From the NCBI RefSeq assembly GCF_002153425.1, contig NZ_KZ119600.1:3726120-3790119 (forward strand): DNA of 64,000 nt, given 5' to 3'. Every line of letters starts with the position of its first letter. Position 1 is the stretch's first letter. Of this stretch, positions 45,091-55,289 are shown piece after piece. The notes beneath the pieces were generated by a model. It saw only the letters and a list, made by a program, of their open reading frames with translations. It had not been told where the DNA came from and did no database searches. This DNA comes from Litchfieldia alkalitelluris (GTDB taxonomy: Bacteria; Bacillota; Bacilli; Bacillales; Salisediminibacteriaceae). The position numbers were made by a program, and so were the translations under genes.

Positions 45091-46983
45091 TTATTTGAAG
45101 TATTCATTAACACCTTCTAAAATACCTTGCGCTGCTCTTTGACGGTAAGTGCTTTGTTTTAATTTTCCTGCATCAGCAGAATGATCTAAAAATCCAACTT
45201 CTAGTAGGATACTTGGTATTTTCGTTTCCCTAATAACATGAAATGATGCTTGGTCAACTCTACGGGAATTAGTTCCTATGTTTGATACTACTGCATTTTG
45301 TACAGCGTGTGCTAATCGCCTACTGTCGCTCCCCTTATGGTTATTATTCCAAAAAGTTTCTGTACCATTGGCAGTACCATTAAAGATATTAGCATGAACG
45401 CTAATGAATATATCAGCATTTGATGTATTACCTATTTTAGCTCTTTCTTCTAAAGTAAGATATTCATCTGTAGATCTTGTCATTATGACTACATAACCAG
45501 CAGCTTGCAGCAAATCTCTAGCTCTTAATGATATATCCAATACTACACTCTTTTCCACTAACCCATTTGCTCTCCCCCCAGGGTCCTTAGCACCATGACC
45601 TGGATCTAAAACAATAATACGAGCCCTTGAAAATATTTCTTCTACTTTAGCTAGCGTTACCTCATCTGCTATACCATTAACTACTAGTCCGTAATATGCT
45701 TGGAATTCACTTACAACCTTTGTTGTCACATTGCCATACGCACCTGATGGATTACTTGGAAAATTTCCAAAGCCTATTTGAGTTAGCTTTTCTTTCAGTT
45801 CAACTACGTGCACTCCACTTTTTCCTGTTTGGTATGGTGAGGAGATTATTTTATTTATTTTATTTAATGTAACTTCATCAGCAATCCCATTTACAACAAG
45901 ACCATAGTAAGCTTGAAATTCACTCACAACTCTTGCTGTCACATTACCATACGCACCTGATGGATTACTTGGGAAGTTACCAAATCCTAATTTAGTTAAT
46001 TTTTCCTTTAACTCAACTATGTGTGCTCCACTTTGACCAGAACTATATATAGATGAAAGAACTTCATTAATTTTTGATAAGGTCTGTTTTCCTGCAACCC
46101 CATCTTCAGTTAGTCCGTAATATGCTTGAAACTCACGTACCACTCTAGATGTCACACTACCATATAGACTTGAAGGATTACTAGGAAAATTTCCAAAACC
46201 TAGCCTAGTCAAATCCTGTTTTAATTTTACAATATGTTGTCCACTATCACCAATTCTATAGGGAGGAGATAGCAATTCTTCAATACTATTTAGTGTTACC
46301 TCATCAGCAATTCCATTTACAGCAAGTCCATAGTAACTTTGAAACTCAGACACTACTCTCTCTGTAACACTTCCGTATACACCTGATGGGTTACTTGGAA
46401 AATTTCCAAAACCTAAAGTTGTTAATTTTACTTTTAACTCTACTACATGTGCTCCACTTTGCCCTGAACGATAATTTGATGAGAGAATTTCATTAATTTT
46501 ATTTAAAGATTCCTTGTTAGCCTTACCGTCTACTCTCAAACCATAATATTGTTGGAACTCTCTTACTACCCTCTCTGTCACAGATCCATATACATTCGAC
46601 GGACTTGATGGGAACCTTCCAAAACCTAAAGTTGTTAAATCTTGTTTTAATTTTACAACTGAATCTCCATCTTCTTGATCATTTGTGTTACTCATAGTTG
46701 AAAAAGATTTAATCTCAATGTCACTTGTCTCTTCAGGTTCCTTAGTATTGGTATTTAACACTTTTTCAGAAACTCCACCATTAATTATGGAGTTTTCGAT
46801 AACTTCCTGATAATTGCTTTCTTCATTATTCTGTCCTTCTTCAATAGTAATTTCACTAAGTTCACCATTGCTAGCGCCAATGTCTATAGCATCTTTATCA
46901 CTAGAAGCAAATATAGTTTTAGATGAAAGAATAATAGATATAAAACATAGTATAAGGACTAAAGTAACTTTCTTATTATGCAT
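45091..46983 (-). CDS. N-acetylmuramoyl-L-alanine amidase with five PG-binding repeats
   Basis: 630 aa. Signal peptide, acidic Ser/Glu spacer (to about residue 110), then five ~71-residue peptidoglycan-binding_1 repeats, each with LGFGNFPS(N/S)PS...YG(S/N)VT and VVxEFQxYYGL. An Amidase_3 domain follows (VLDPGHGAKDPGG, SVHANIFNG, LLEVGFLDH). The C-terminal catalytic domain is a different type of partner from the glucosaminidase at 48998, yet the repeats are nearly the same, so domain shuffling has occurred between neighbours. Secreted and wall-bound. Confidence 0.93.
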   Translation of the reverse strand: MHNKKVTLVLILCFISIILSSKTIFASSDKDAIDIGASNGELSEITIEEGQNNEESNYQEVIENSIINGGVSEKVLNTNTKEPEETSDIEIKSFSTMSNTNDQEDGDSVVKLKQDLTTLGFGRFPSSPSNVYGSVTERVVREFQQYYGLRVDGKANKESLNKINEILSSNYRSGQSGAHVVELKVKLTTLGFGNFPSNPSGVYGSVTERVVSEFQSYYGLAVNGIADEVTLNSIEELLSPPYRIGDSGQHIVKLKQDLTRLGFGNFPSNPSSLYGSVTSRVVREFQAYYGLTEDGVAGKQTLSKINEVLSSIYSSGQSGAHIVELKEKLTKLGFGNFPSNPSGAYGNVTARVVSEFQAYYGLVVNGIADEVTLNKINKIISSPYQTGKSGVHVVELKEKLTQIGFGNFPSNPSGAYGNVTTKVVSEFQAYYGLVVNGIADEVTLAKVEEIFSRARIIVLDPGHGAKDPGGRANGLVEKSVVLDISLRARDLLQAAGYVVIMTRSTDEYLTLEERAKIGNTSNADIFISVHANIFNGTANGTETFWNNNHKGSDSRRLAHAVQNAVVSNIGTNSRRVDQASFHVIRETKIPSILLEVGFLDHSADAGKLKQSTYRQRAAQGILEGVNEYFK

Positions 46984-47163
46984 TAAATATAAATTCCCTC
47001 CCTCTATAAAGTAAAAATATCTCTTAAATGCTCCTGATATCTCAGGATTTTAAAACCAACCAATAGTAAAGACAAAAGAATCGTTGGATGAGAGTGGTAG
47101 AGCTTAATAATATTTACAGATAATAGGCCATCCTAACGTCCAAACTGGATGAGTTTGGAAAAA

Positions 47164-47345
47164 ATAGTATGACCGTGCTCCTAATCTCCACGACACTCGC
47201 GGCCGCTCACCCTCCCATGTCTCTCCGGATGGTTCTCCATACATTCCTTCGTCCTGCGTATCCACGAGGTGGAGGTCGGATAAGCTCCTATGCTGGGTCT
47301 ATGCCCGTATGGAATAAATATGCTCCGACTCTGCACTATTGGTAT
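47164..47345 (-). ncRNA. Candidate IS110 guide (bridge/seek) RNA region
   Basis: About 180 bases of GC-rich, self-complementary, non-coding DNA follow the IS110 transposase stop on its strand (blocks GACCTCCACCTCGTGG, GAGCGGCCGCGAG). IS110-family elements carry a structured non-coding RNA next to the gene, downstream in the IS1111 group. This stretch is unlike the AT-rich neighbourhood and is the only candidate. Boundaries and fold are not determined. Confidence 0.4.
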
Positions 47346-47385
47346 TTGTCATTAACTATAGTTCTTGCTTTGCTTTTAAATTAGA

Positions 47386-48669
47386 TTATGCTACCTCAAG
47401 TCTTTCAGATTTAGACAATCCTTGTGTTAATTTCGTTGGATCAAAAGGACATTGTTTCTGTCCAATCACAAATAAGACGCGTAGTAATTTACAACACAAT
47501 GCAATCAATGACTGCTGTTTCTTCAGTGGGCGTTCAGGGCGATGAGTATAATGATGATGCAGGGTTTTGAATGTTGGATTGTGGGCAACGAGCGGTCGAA
47601 TCGCTAAATATAATGCTTTGCGTAGTCGTTTTCGGCCTCTCTTGCAAATCCTCGACTGCCCTTTATACTTACCTGAACTGTGCTCCTTCAAAGACAAGCC
47701 CGCTAAGTTCACGAGTTGTTGGGGGTGGTTGTAATTTTTAATATCCCCGACTTCAGCGAAGAACGTTGCGACTGTCACGGGTCCTAACCCTGGTATAGCG
47801 ATCATTTCTTCGGCACCAGGAATCGTCATAACCAACAATTCTAACTCCTCATCCAACTCGTTGAGTTGGGTTTTAAAGAGTTCGTGTTGGTCAAGAAGAC
47901 TTTGAATTTCACGCTTGGCAAAGGTTAAACCGACCGTGATGCCAATGCTCTTTTGTGCGGTTTCCACGAGTTTAGTTGCTCGTTTAATGCCAACCCCTCT
48001 TTGGACAAAGGGCTTCCAACTTTGTAAGACTTCTTCTGGTGTCATCTGAGAGATGTCTTCCGGAAATGGAAACAGCTTCAACGTACATTGAGCCGCTTTT
48101 CCTTCCCAATCACCAAATACGTTAAAGAATTCAGGGAAGTACCGCTGAATATGATTTTGGATCCGACCTTCAATCGTGATGAGTTGTTTGATGAGCTGAT
48201 CTCTTAATTTGACGCCTTCTCTTAGTTCAGCATAAATGCCTTCTAGGAGATTCGGTACCGAGTATCGGCCATCCTTAATTAACTGCGCGATCACGCGCGC
48301 GTCCTTTGTATCATTTTTGGTCGGAGAATTATCATCAAGCTCTTTACTCTTCTTGACATGCATTGGATTGACTAGGACAATATCAATGCTTTGCGCCTTT
48401 AAGAAATAGGCTAGATTTAGCCAGAAGTGGCCAGTTGGCTCAACACCATAAATCACGTCACTTTTATCATGGCTTTTCATATGTCTCTCTGCCCAACTTA
48501 GTAGAGTCACGAAACCGTGAAAACTATTATCAAAGATAAGGCGTTTACCAAATTCAAATCCTCGATCATCTTGAGCACGTGCAACGTGTTTGTCCTTTGC
48601 CACATCAATGCCGATGATAAGAGTTTTAGGTGTAATTTGAGAGATTTTCTGATTTTGTGTATAATTCAT
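47386..48669 (-). CDS. IS110-family transposase
   Basis: 427 aa. N-terminal DEDD/RuvC-like domain (LIIGIDVAKDKHVAR, VEPTGHFWLNLAYFL, KNDTKDARVIAQLI) and the C-terminal transposase_20 domain (IPGLGPVTVATFFAEVGDI, YKGQSRICKRGRKRLRKALY) with the catalytic serine region. ATG at 48669 follows AAGGAGGACTCAAA; the frame is open upstream to 48765, but that part has no ribosome site. Appears intact. IS110 elements insert without terminal inverted repeats, so element ends were not fixed. Confidence 0.93.
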   Translation of the reverse strand: MNYTQNQKISQITPKTLIIGIDVAKDKHVARAQDDRGFEFGKRLIFDNSFHGFVTLLSWAERHMKSHDKSDVIYGVEPTGHFWLNLAYFLKAQSIDIVLVNPMHVKKSKELDDNSPTKNDTKDARVIAQLIKDGRYSVPNLLEGIYAELREGVKLRDQLIKQLITIEGRIQNHIQRYFPEFFNVFGDWEGKAAQCTLKLFPFPEDISQMTPEEVLQSWKPFVQRGVGIKRATKLVETAQKSIGITVGLTFAKREIQSLLDQHELFKTQLNELDEELELLVMTIPGAEEMIAIPGLGPVTVATFFAEVGDIKNYNHPQQLVNLAGLSLKEHSSGKYKGQSRICKRGRKRLRKALYLAIRPLVAHNPTFKTLHHHYTHRPERPLKKQQSLIALCCKLLRVLFVIGQKQCPFDPTKLTQGLSKSERLEVA

Positions 48670-48964
48670 TTTGAGTCCTCCTTGGGTATCTAATTCAGGG
48701 TCCTTGCGCTGCAGCTTCGGACACCTCGTATCATACCAAGGGGCTCTTTTTGTTTCAAACCTCAAATTTCTTTATTACAGGAATGCTCCCTTAAAAATAT
48801 TAATTATACTAAATACGAATTATAATTATTAGTTAGTTTTTTACTAACTTATTAGATTTTAAGTATTTAGCATACAGTTATATTATCCCTGTTAAAACTA
48901 TTAATTTCAACATAATCTTGTCAATATTTGTTGGTTTATGTTGGAGTATCGAGTATTAGAACAA

Positions 48965-48988
48965 AAAACCCACTATATAGTGGGTTTT
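48965..48988 (-). terminator. Terminator after glucosaminidase gene
   Basis: AAAACCCACTATATAGTGGGTTTT is an uninterrupted palindrome with A and T runs, nine bases past the stop at 48998. Confidence 0.75.
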
Positions 48989-48997
48989 GTTTAAATA

Positions 48998-51820
48998 TTA
49001 TTTATAGACTGGAATATCAAAATGTAATACAGGATTTTCTAATTGATCATACAAGTTCTTAATTCTTGATATTTGTTTTGTTGCCCATTCCATATCAGTT
49101 GCATATTGAGGATATCCAGGATTTGCTGGGTTCCAACGCATTTTATACAAGGTGTTTTGTTGATATTGGTTATGAATATACCTTCTCCCAATGAATTCTG
49201 CTCCTCCAATAATCGCTTCCTCAATACTAAACCAACCCTGTTTATAAGCTTCTTCTGCACCACATGAGATAGGACAAGTATCTGCAGCTCCAATCCCATA
49301 CATATTATAGGTAGTTTTAATATCTGTTAAACTATTTCGATTACTACTCGTAACTCTTCTAGGTTGACCATTACTATTTAGTCCAACTTCTACCCCTCGG
49401 GCTAAAGTAGATGATCCATTTCCTGTTTCATGCAAGGCATGAGCAATCAAATAGACTTCATTAACAGAGTGCTTCTTTCCACCATCAATAAAATACTTGC
49501 CAGTATTATTTAAAGTCCCTCTCCCAGATAGGATAGCATTTAATTGACTTGCAGAAACACCCGCACTGCTTGATAAGACTAAATGTTGAAAGATATCATT
49601 TTGATTAGGATCAAAAAACGGTATTACATCAGATCGCTTTGCATTTCTCCAAGTTCTGAAATTAATTTGATACCACTTATTACTTCCATTTATTCTAGTA
49701 CCAGTTAGTTCCCTAACTATGACAAATTCTTTTAACTCATCCCCTGGAGTAACTCTACCAAAATTATGACTACTAGTATTGGCACTTTCATATACATTTC
49801 CATTACTAGTAATAATCGCTATATCACTGATATTTATAACAGAGTCATGTACGTATAGTTCCCTATTATTATGCTCAATTTTGAACCACTTATTGTTACC
49901 GTTAACAGAATTTCCAGTGACTTCCTCAATCACATTAACTGTAATTTGACTCGTAGTAGTAGTCTGAATATTACTAGAAGTAGTTGAATCTGGGCTCGTT
50001 CTAATATTTACACCTGACGATATAACACCTTTATGATCTATACTTACCAATGAACTATGGATAAACGCAGGTAGGTTTCTATAAGCATCAGTTTGAGGTG
50101 GGATACTCATGGCCAATTGTGTATTAAGTGCACCATTAAAAGTGACAGCGTATTCAGTAAAGGTCACTATATATTGTAGTTCCAACATTTCATCAATTTT
50201 TGATAGTGTCACTTCATCTGCTATCCCATTTACCACTAGACCGTAGTGTGCTTGAAACTCACTCACTACCCTTGCAGTTACACTTCCATAGGCTCCTGAT
50301 GGATTACTAGGAAAGTTTCCAAACCCAAGTGTAGTTAAGCTCTCTTTAAGTTCTACTATATGAACTCCACTTTGACCAGTTCTATATGGTGAACTTAAAA
50401 TCTCATCAACTTTTGCTAGAGTCGCTTCATCAGCAGTTCCATTTACTTCTAAACTATAATATTCTTGAAACTCACTTACTACTCTGGATGTTACACTTCC
50501 ATAGGCCCCTGATGGGTTACTTGGAAAGTTTCCAAAACCTAAGGTTGATAGATTATTCTTTAGATTAACAATATGCTCACCATTATGTCCACTTTTATAT
50601 GGTGGCTTTTGTTCATCAATTAATATATCTATTTTATTTAAAGTTACTATGTCACCTATACCATTTACTATTAGTCCATAGTGTGCTTGAAACTCACTCA
50701 CTACCCTAGCTGTCACACTTCCATAGGCCCCGGATGGATCACTTGGAAAGTTTCCAAAACCAAGTAAAGTTAAGTTGTTTTTTAACTCCACTATTTCATC
50801 CCCACTGTTTCCACTACGAAACATGGAAGATAATGTTTCTTCAAGCATGCTTATAGTTTCTTCGTCAGCCTCTCCTGTTACATTTAAACTATAATATTTT
50901 TGAAATTCACTAACTACTCTTGCAGTTACACTTCCATATACTCCAGAAGGATTACTTGGAAAATTTCCAAATCCCAATGTTGTCAAGTCTTGTTTTAACT
51001 CTACAATATGCTGTCCAATATGCCCATTTTTAAATGGTGGAGATAAAAACTGCTGAATTTTGTTTAGAGTAACTTCATCTCCGATTCCATTAACAACAAG
51101 CCCATGTGACTCTTGAAATTCGCTTACTACCCTAGCAGTTACACTCCCAAAAGCGCCAGAAGGATTACTTGGGAAATTACCAAAACCTAATCTAGTAAGC
51201 TTCTCTTTAAGTCTTGTTATATGCTCTCCACTTTGTCCATCTCGGTAGGGAGAAGATAGAATTTCAGTAATCTTAGATAAAGTTTCATTACCAGCTTTAC
51301 CATCAACCGTCAATCCATAGTATTCTTGAAACTCCCTAACTACTCTTTCAGTAACAGATCCATATACAGATGACGGATTAGATGGAAAGTTTCCAAATCC
51401 TATTTTAGTTAGATCTTGTTTTAATTTTACAACATCATCACCAGTTAACACTTCAGAAGTTGTATTTGCGCTAAATAATGTAACTGTTTCAGGAATTTCA
51501 GTAGAGTCTTCCACCTCTTTAGAGTCTGAATCAAGGTTACCTTCTGTTGACAAATCAGTATTGGTAGTATGGATTTCTTCTTGTCCTCCATGAACCTCAT
51601 TCTCTTTGTCTGGGCTATCTTCAACTGTACTAGTATTAGTTTTGTCTTCAATAGTACTATTGTCAATTTGAGACTCTAGATCTTCACTATCTTCTTTATC
51701 ATTTTTGTCTACCTCTGCATGACCTTCCCCTATACCTTCCTCTATCGCAAAAATAGAGTTTGCAGGAATTGTAGTAAAGATTAAAGTGAAAATAAGAGCG
51801 TAAACTATAGATTTTTTCAT
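48998..51820 (-). CDS. Endo-beta-N-acetylglucosaminidase with six PG-binding repeats
   Basis: 940 aa. Signal peptide, acidic spacer, six ~71-residue peptidoglycan-binding repeats (LGFGNFPSNPS, VVSEFQ(A/E)(H/Y)YGL), two SH3-like modules (GVNIRTSPDST...WFKIEHNNRE; NGSNKWYQINFRTW), and a C-terminal LytD/Atl-type glucosaminidase domain (IAHALHETGNGSSTLA, VGLNSNGQP, YNMYGIGAADTCP). The Glu in HETGNG is the expected acid catalyst. It cuts glycan strands of peptidoglycan and would function in growth, separation or flagellar assembly. Confidence 0.92.
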   Translation of the reverse strand: MKKSIVYALIFTLIFTTIPANSIFAIEEGIGEGHAEVDKNDKEDSEDLESQIDNSTIEDKTNTSTVEDSPDKENEVHGGQEEIHTTNTDLSTEGNLDSDSKEVEDSTEIPETVTLFSANTTSEVLTGDDVVKLKQDLTKIGFGNFPSNPSSVYGSVTERVVREFQEYYGLTVDGKAGNETLSKITEILSSPYRDGQSGEHITRLKEKLTRLGFGNFPSNPSGAFGSVTARVVSEFQESHGLVVNGIGDEVTLNKIQQFLSPPFKNGHIGQHIVELKQDLTTLGFGNFPSNPSGVYGSVTARVVSEFQKYYSLNVTGEADEETISMLEETLSSMFRSGNSGDEIVELKNNLTLLGFGNFPSDPSGAYGSVTARVVSEFQAHYGLIVNGIGDIVTLNKIDILIDEQKPPYKSGHNGEHIVNLKNNLSTLGFGNFPSNPSGAYGSVTSRVVSEFQEYYSLEVNGTADEATLAKVDEILSSPYRTGQSGVHIVELKESLTTLGFGNFPSNPSGAYGSVTARVVSEFQAHYGLVVNGIADEVTLSKIDEMLELQYIVTFTEYAVTFNGALNTQLAMSIPPQTDAYRNLPAFIHSSLVSIDHKGVISSGVNIRTSPDSTTSSNIQTTTTSQITVNVIEEVTGNSVNGNNKWFKIEHNNRELYVHDSVINISDIAIITSNGNVYESANTSSHNFGRVTPGDELKEFVIVRELTGTRINGSNKWYQINFRTWRNAKRSDVIPFFDPNQNDIFQHLVLSSSAGVSASQLNAILSGRGTLNNTGKYFIDGGKKHSVNEVYLIAHALHETGNGSSTLARGVEVGLNSNGQPRRVTSSNRNSLTDIKTTYNMYGIGAADTCPISCGAEEAYKQGWFSIEEAIIGGAEFIGRRYIHNQYQQNTLYKMRWNPANPGYPQYATDMEWATKQISRIKNLYDQLENPVLHFDIPVYK

Positions 51821-52116
51821 TACACAATACTCCCCTCCTTCATTTTACTTTTAAGTTTCATGTACTTTTTTGGAGTTAATGAAAGGGATCTTCTCTTAAC
51901 TTAAATACTATTTTAAGAGAGTTAGAGTCCCACAAGGTCTCCGACAAAATAGTACATTACTTTATATTATCCTTTGTATTTAGACAAATTTCAAGAGTAT
52001 AATAGTAGTAAATAATGCTTCCTCGCTATTTAATATGAAATAAAAGACTAGATTTAAGATTCATTGACCATACTGGATATAAAGACTATGAATCTATAAC
52101 CAGAGGTGAATGAATA

Positions 52117-53358
52117 ATGAACAAAGATTTTGAACAAGAATATAGTGTGTTTCAAGCTGCTCTTAAAATTGAAGATCCATGGTATGTCACAGGGTATGAA
52201 CTGGACCAAGAAGAAGAAAAGCTCCATATTTATCTAGATTATAAACGTAATGCTCAGTTTATTTGTCCCCATTGTGGCTCCTCTGATACGTCGATCTATG
52301 ATCGATTACCAGAAGAGAGAACTTGGAGACATATGAACTTTTGGCAATATGAAACTCATCTTCATGCAGAGATGCCACGGGTAAAGTGTGGTCTATGCAG
52401 TAAAATACGTACCGTTGTGGTTGATTGGTCCCGTCCTCGTTCAAGCTTTACATGGTTCTTCGAAGCTGAAGTCATGCAACTCATGAAAGAAATGCCGGTA
52501 GCTGCTGTTTCTCGTAAGGTAAAAGAACATGACACTCGACTTTGGCGTGTCTTTCATTATTATGTCAATAGACATATGGATGAAATTGATCTTACAAACG
52601 TTAAGCGAATAGCTATTGATGAAACCTCTAGTAAACGAGGCCACAACTACGTGACACTATTTGTGGATGTCGATACAAAACGTGTTATCTTTGCCACTGA
52701 AGGAAAGGATGCTTCAGTAATAAAAACATTCAAGGAACTTCTAGAAAGCAAAGGTGCACAAGCAGAATCCATTAAAGAGTGCTGTTGTGATATGTCTCCA
52801 GCTTTTATTAAAGGCATTGAAGAGACATTTCCAAATGCTGAAATTACCTTTGATAAATTCCATGTCATGAAGATGGTTAATGAAGCCGTGGATCAAGTTC
52901 GCAGACAAGAACAGCGTGAGGAACCACTCCTCAAAAAGACACGATACCTTTGGCTGAAAAACGAAAAGAATCTAAATGATACGCAAAAAGATAACCTACT
53001 GAAACTGAAGGACGGCCATTTAAAAACGGCTAAAGCTTATCGACTAAAAACAACACTACAAACAATGTGGACTGCTTCCCCTGCTTTTGCGGGTTGGTAT
53101 TTTGATGAATGGTACCAATGGGCAATCAGGTCTCGTTTGGAACCGATGGTTCGTATAGCTAAATCACTAAAAAAACATGAAGGTGGCATCCTACGTTATT
53201 TTGTTTCTAAAATAACCAATGGTCTACTTGAAGGTATCAATAGTCTTGTTCAAGCATCGAAACGAAAAGCAAGAGGGTACAGATCCGTATCAAACTTTAT
53301 CGCCATGATTTATGCGACAGCAAATAAGTTTGAGTTAGAGGTTCAGCCTCATGGCTAA
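52117..53358 (+). CDS. ISL3-family transposase
   Basis: 413 aa. Zinc-finger N-terminus (FICPHCGSSDTSIYDRL, VKCGLCSKI), HTH, then the DDE domain (IAIDETSSKRGHNYVTLFVD, CCDMSPAFIKGI, DKFHVMKMVNEAVDQVR, GLLEGINSLVQASKRKARGY), all as in ISL3 elements. ATG follows AGAGGTGAATGAATA. It appears intact. I could not find terminal inverted repeats, so element ends are open. It lies immediately upstream of a truncated ATP-grasp gene. Confidence 0.93.
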   Translation: MNKDFEQEYSVFQAALKIEDPWYVTGYELDQEEEKLHIYLDYKRNAQFICPHCGSSDTSIYDRLPEERTWRHMNFWQYETHLHAEMPRVKCGLCSKIRTVVVDWSRPRSSFTWFFEAEVMQLMKEMPVAAVSRKVKEHDTRLWRVFHYYVNRHMDEIDLTNVKRIAIDETSSKRGHNYVTLFVDVDTKRVIFATEGKDASVIKTFKELLESKGAQAESIKECCCDMSPAFIKGIEETFPNAEITFDKFHVMKMVNEAVDQVRRQEQREEPLLKKTRYLWLKNEKNLNDTQKDNLLKLKDGHLKTAKAYRLKTTLQTMWTASPAFAGWYFDEWYQWAIRSRLEPMVRIAKSLKKHEGGILRYFVSKITNGLLEGINSLVQASKRKARGYRSVSNFIAMIYATANKFELEVQPHG

Positions 53359-53391
53359 TATTTGTCCTTGTGTCAGCTAACCACTAATGTT

Positions 53392-53444
53392 CAAACCTGA
53401 AATTGGCTGTCAAGTGCTTTCCTTGACTGGCAATTTCAGGTTTG
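53392..53444. other. 23-bp-arm hairpin downstream of ISL3 transposase
   Basis: CAAACCTGAAATTGGCTGTC and, inverted, GACTGGCAATTTCAGGTTTG pair with two mismatches around CAAGTGCTTTCCTTG, whose ends extend the stem. A weaker continuation of the symmetry (GTCAGCTAA ... TTAGCTGAC-like) runs out to about 53372-53471. It may be the element's right end or a terminator. Confidence 0.45.
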
Positions 53445-53482
53445 AAATACTAGCTAAGCTGATACAAATGATAATCTTGTAA

Positions 53483-55259
53483 TCTTTCAGAATATCTAGT
53501 GTTCCATACAAAATAGCGAGGAGCCAAATTAATATTAAAAAGACTAATAAAATACCTAAAGAAGGGTTTAAAATTTTAAAGACAAAAGAACCTAAGATCA
53601 AACAAACTAAGAGTAGTATTTTTAAATCAATAATTAGTAGATTGACTAGGATTGCCCCTGTTATTACACAGGAAATGCGAATATCTAATGAAAATAAATC
53701 AAAATTAGATAATGGAAATATTTATAATCAACAATCAAAGTTAGATACATTAGGGATTGATTCAACAAAAAAAGTTTATAGTGCACTAAAAGATAAGATT
53801 GACGTGACTTTAATTGATGAGGAATACATAAATGATGTCCAAAGATATTGGGAGAAAAGAATGGGAATTAAGATTGATCCTGTTTTTCATATATACATGC
53901 AGCAAAATTTTAATATAAAAAACAAATTCTTCCTACCTGAAGTACAATATAGATTAATACAGAAATCATTTAACGAAAGTAAAAAGACAGGGGCATATAC
54001 TGATAAAAATTTATATGACCAAATTGTTAAGACCAATAGGCAACCTAAGATATATTTGAAATGTGTTAACCAAAGGTATTTTATAAATGTTAATATACCA
54101 ATAAAAAAGACTCAAATTACTACTCACTTTAATAACATAAAGGACCAAAGTGAATTTATTATTAAGCCTAGTCGTTCTGCAAATGGCAGAAAAGTTAGTA
54201 AATTGATATTTGATAACAATAATTTCACGTTGAATAATAGAGTGGTTTCAATTAGTGAGTTAGAAGATCTTTATGGAAAAAACTTTGTAATTCAAGAATT
54301 AATTACTCAACATAGCCTGTTAAAATCAATGCACCCTTCCTCTGTAAATACAATAAGAATGTTAACTTTTAGGTGGAATAATGATATAACTCATTTAATG
54401 TCTTTTCTACGGATTGGTATAGACGGTGCTATAAATGATAATGCTGGAACAGGTGGCATCTGTATCGGAGTACAAGATGACGGTAAACTAAACTCTTTAG
54501 CAGTAGATGAATCTGGTAATAAGTGGTTAAATCACCCCACTACCAATTTTAGTTTTCAACAAGAGACATTCATTCCTAACTTTCAAAAATTTAAGGAATT
54601 TGTCATTGATCTTCATCATGATATTTTACACCATGATTTAGTTTCATGGGATATTGCTGTTGGCGACGACGGTGAACCCTGAGTATTGCGGACAGTTTGA
54701 GCCAGCTGTGCGGAGTTTTGAGCCACTGTATGCGGAAGTTTGAGCCAGTAATTGCGGAATGGTGAGCCACTACAAATATTTCGCTATAAATAGTGCAAAT
54801 ACCGTTGTCCGCCACCATTGACTTAACTTTTGACCGTGTTGAGGAACAATCGCAGGCTGCCATAAATAATGCCAATAGGCACACCTGCTCAAATATGGTA
54901 ACACGGTCAATCCGATTCTAAGCATTCGCTGGTGGGGCCCCGCCCCCTTCCAGCAAATGCAAAGAATCGGGCGTTTCAGTCAATGGCAAGCAGCTCCGCT
55001 GTGGCTCTGACTCTATTCTTTAAAGAGCTGCTTACTATCAGTGGCTCTCGATCTCGCAAATGATGGCTCTATACTCCGCAATCGATGGCTCAAAACTACG
55101 CAGAAGTGGCTCAATTTAAATGCAATAATCAAACCCATCTTTATTGAACATAATTTCGCAGGGGCTATGTATATATATCAGATGGCAAGTATGAATCCTA
55201 TATTTGGAAATAAAACAGATGAAGTACTATCTTACATTAAAGGTTTAAATAAAGCATAA
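53483..55259 (+). pseudogene. Sugar-transfer ATP-grasp gene broken by insertions
   Basis: The product is homologous to the protein at 15370 (QRYWEKRMGIKIDPVFHIY, HPSSVNTIRMLTFRWNN, GTGGICIGVQDDGKL, LVSWDIAVGDDGEP). The frame stops at 54680 where a 452-bp element begins, and resumes at 55137 with IFIEHNFAGAMY...GLNKA. Removing the element and one copy of the 5-base duplication restores a clean frame. At the 5' side the frame is open back to 53483 without a good start (a TTG lies at 53642), just beyond the ISL3 element, so the original start has probably been lost as well. Confidence 0.85.
54680..55131. mobile_element. 452-bp IS21-like non-autonomous element
   Basis: Ends are TGAGTATTGC and, inverted, TGATTATTGC; the flanks AACCC (54675-54679) and AACCC (55132-55136) are a 5-base target duplication. 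Each end has several copies of the motif GCG(G/T)AGTTTTGAGCCA in opposite orientation, like the multiple terminal repeats of IS21-family elements. The interior has nested palindromes (GACCGTGTT/AACACGGTC; CGATTCT...AGAATCG) but no transposase, so it would need help in trans. Confidence 0.85.
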
Positions 55260-55260
55260 T

Positions 55261-55288
55261 AAAAAAGAACCTACAAAGGTTCTTTTTT
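55261..55288. terminator. Bidirectional terminator
   Basis: AAAAAAGAACC and GGTTCTTTTTT around TACAAA. It ends both the plus-strand ATP-grasp pseudogene and the minus-strand ATP-grasp array. Confidence 0.8.
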
Positions 55289-55289
55289 A

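Noticed and set aside
48670-48765. N-terminal extension of the IS110 transposase
   Set aside because: The ATG at 48669 has a strong AAGGAGG site; the upstream codons look like terminal element DNA.
53410-53601. Minus-strand 63-residue hydrophobic open frame
   Set aside because: It lies opposite the open upstream part of the broken ATP-grasp gene and lacks a ribosome site; the Lys/Ile-rich plus-strand frame explains the hydrophobic shadow.
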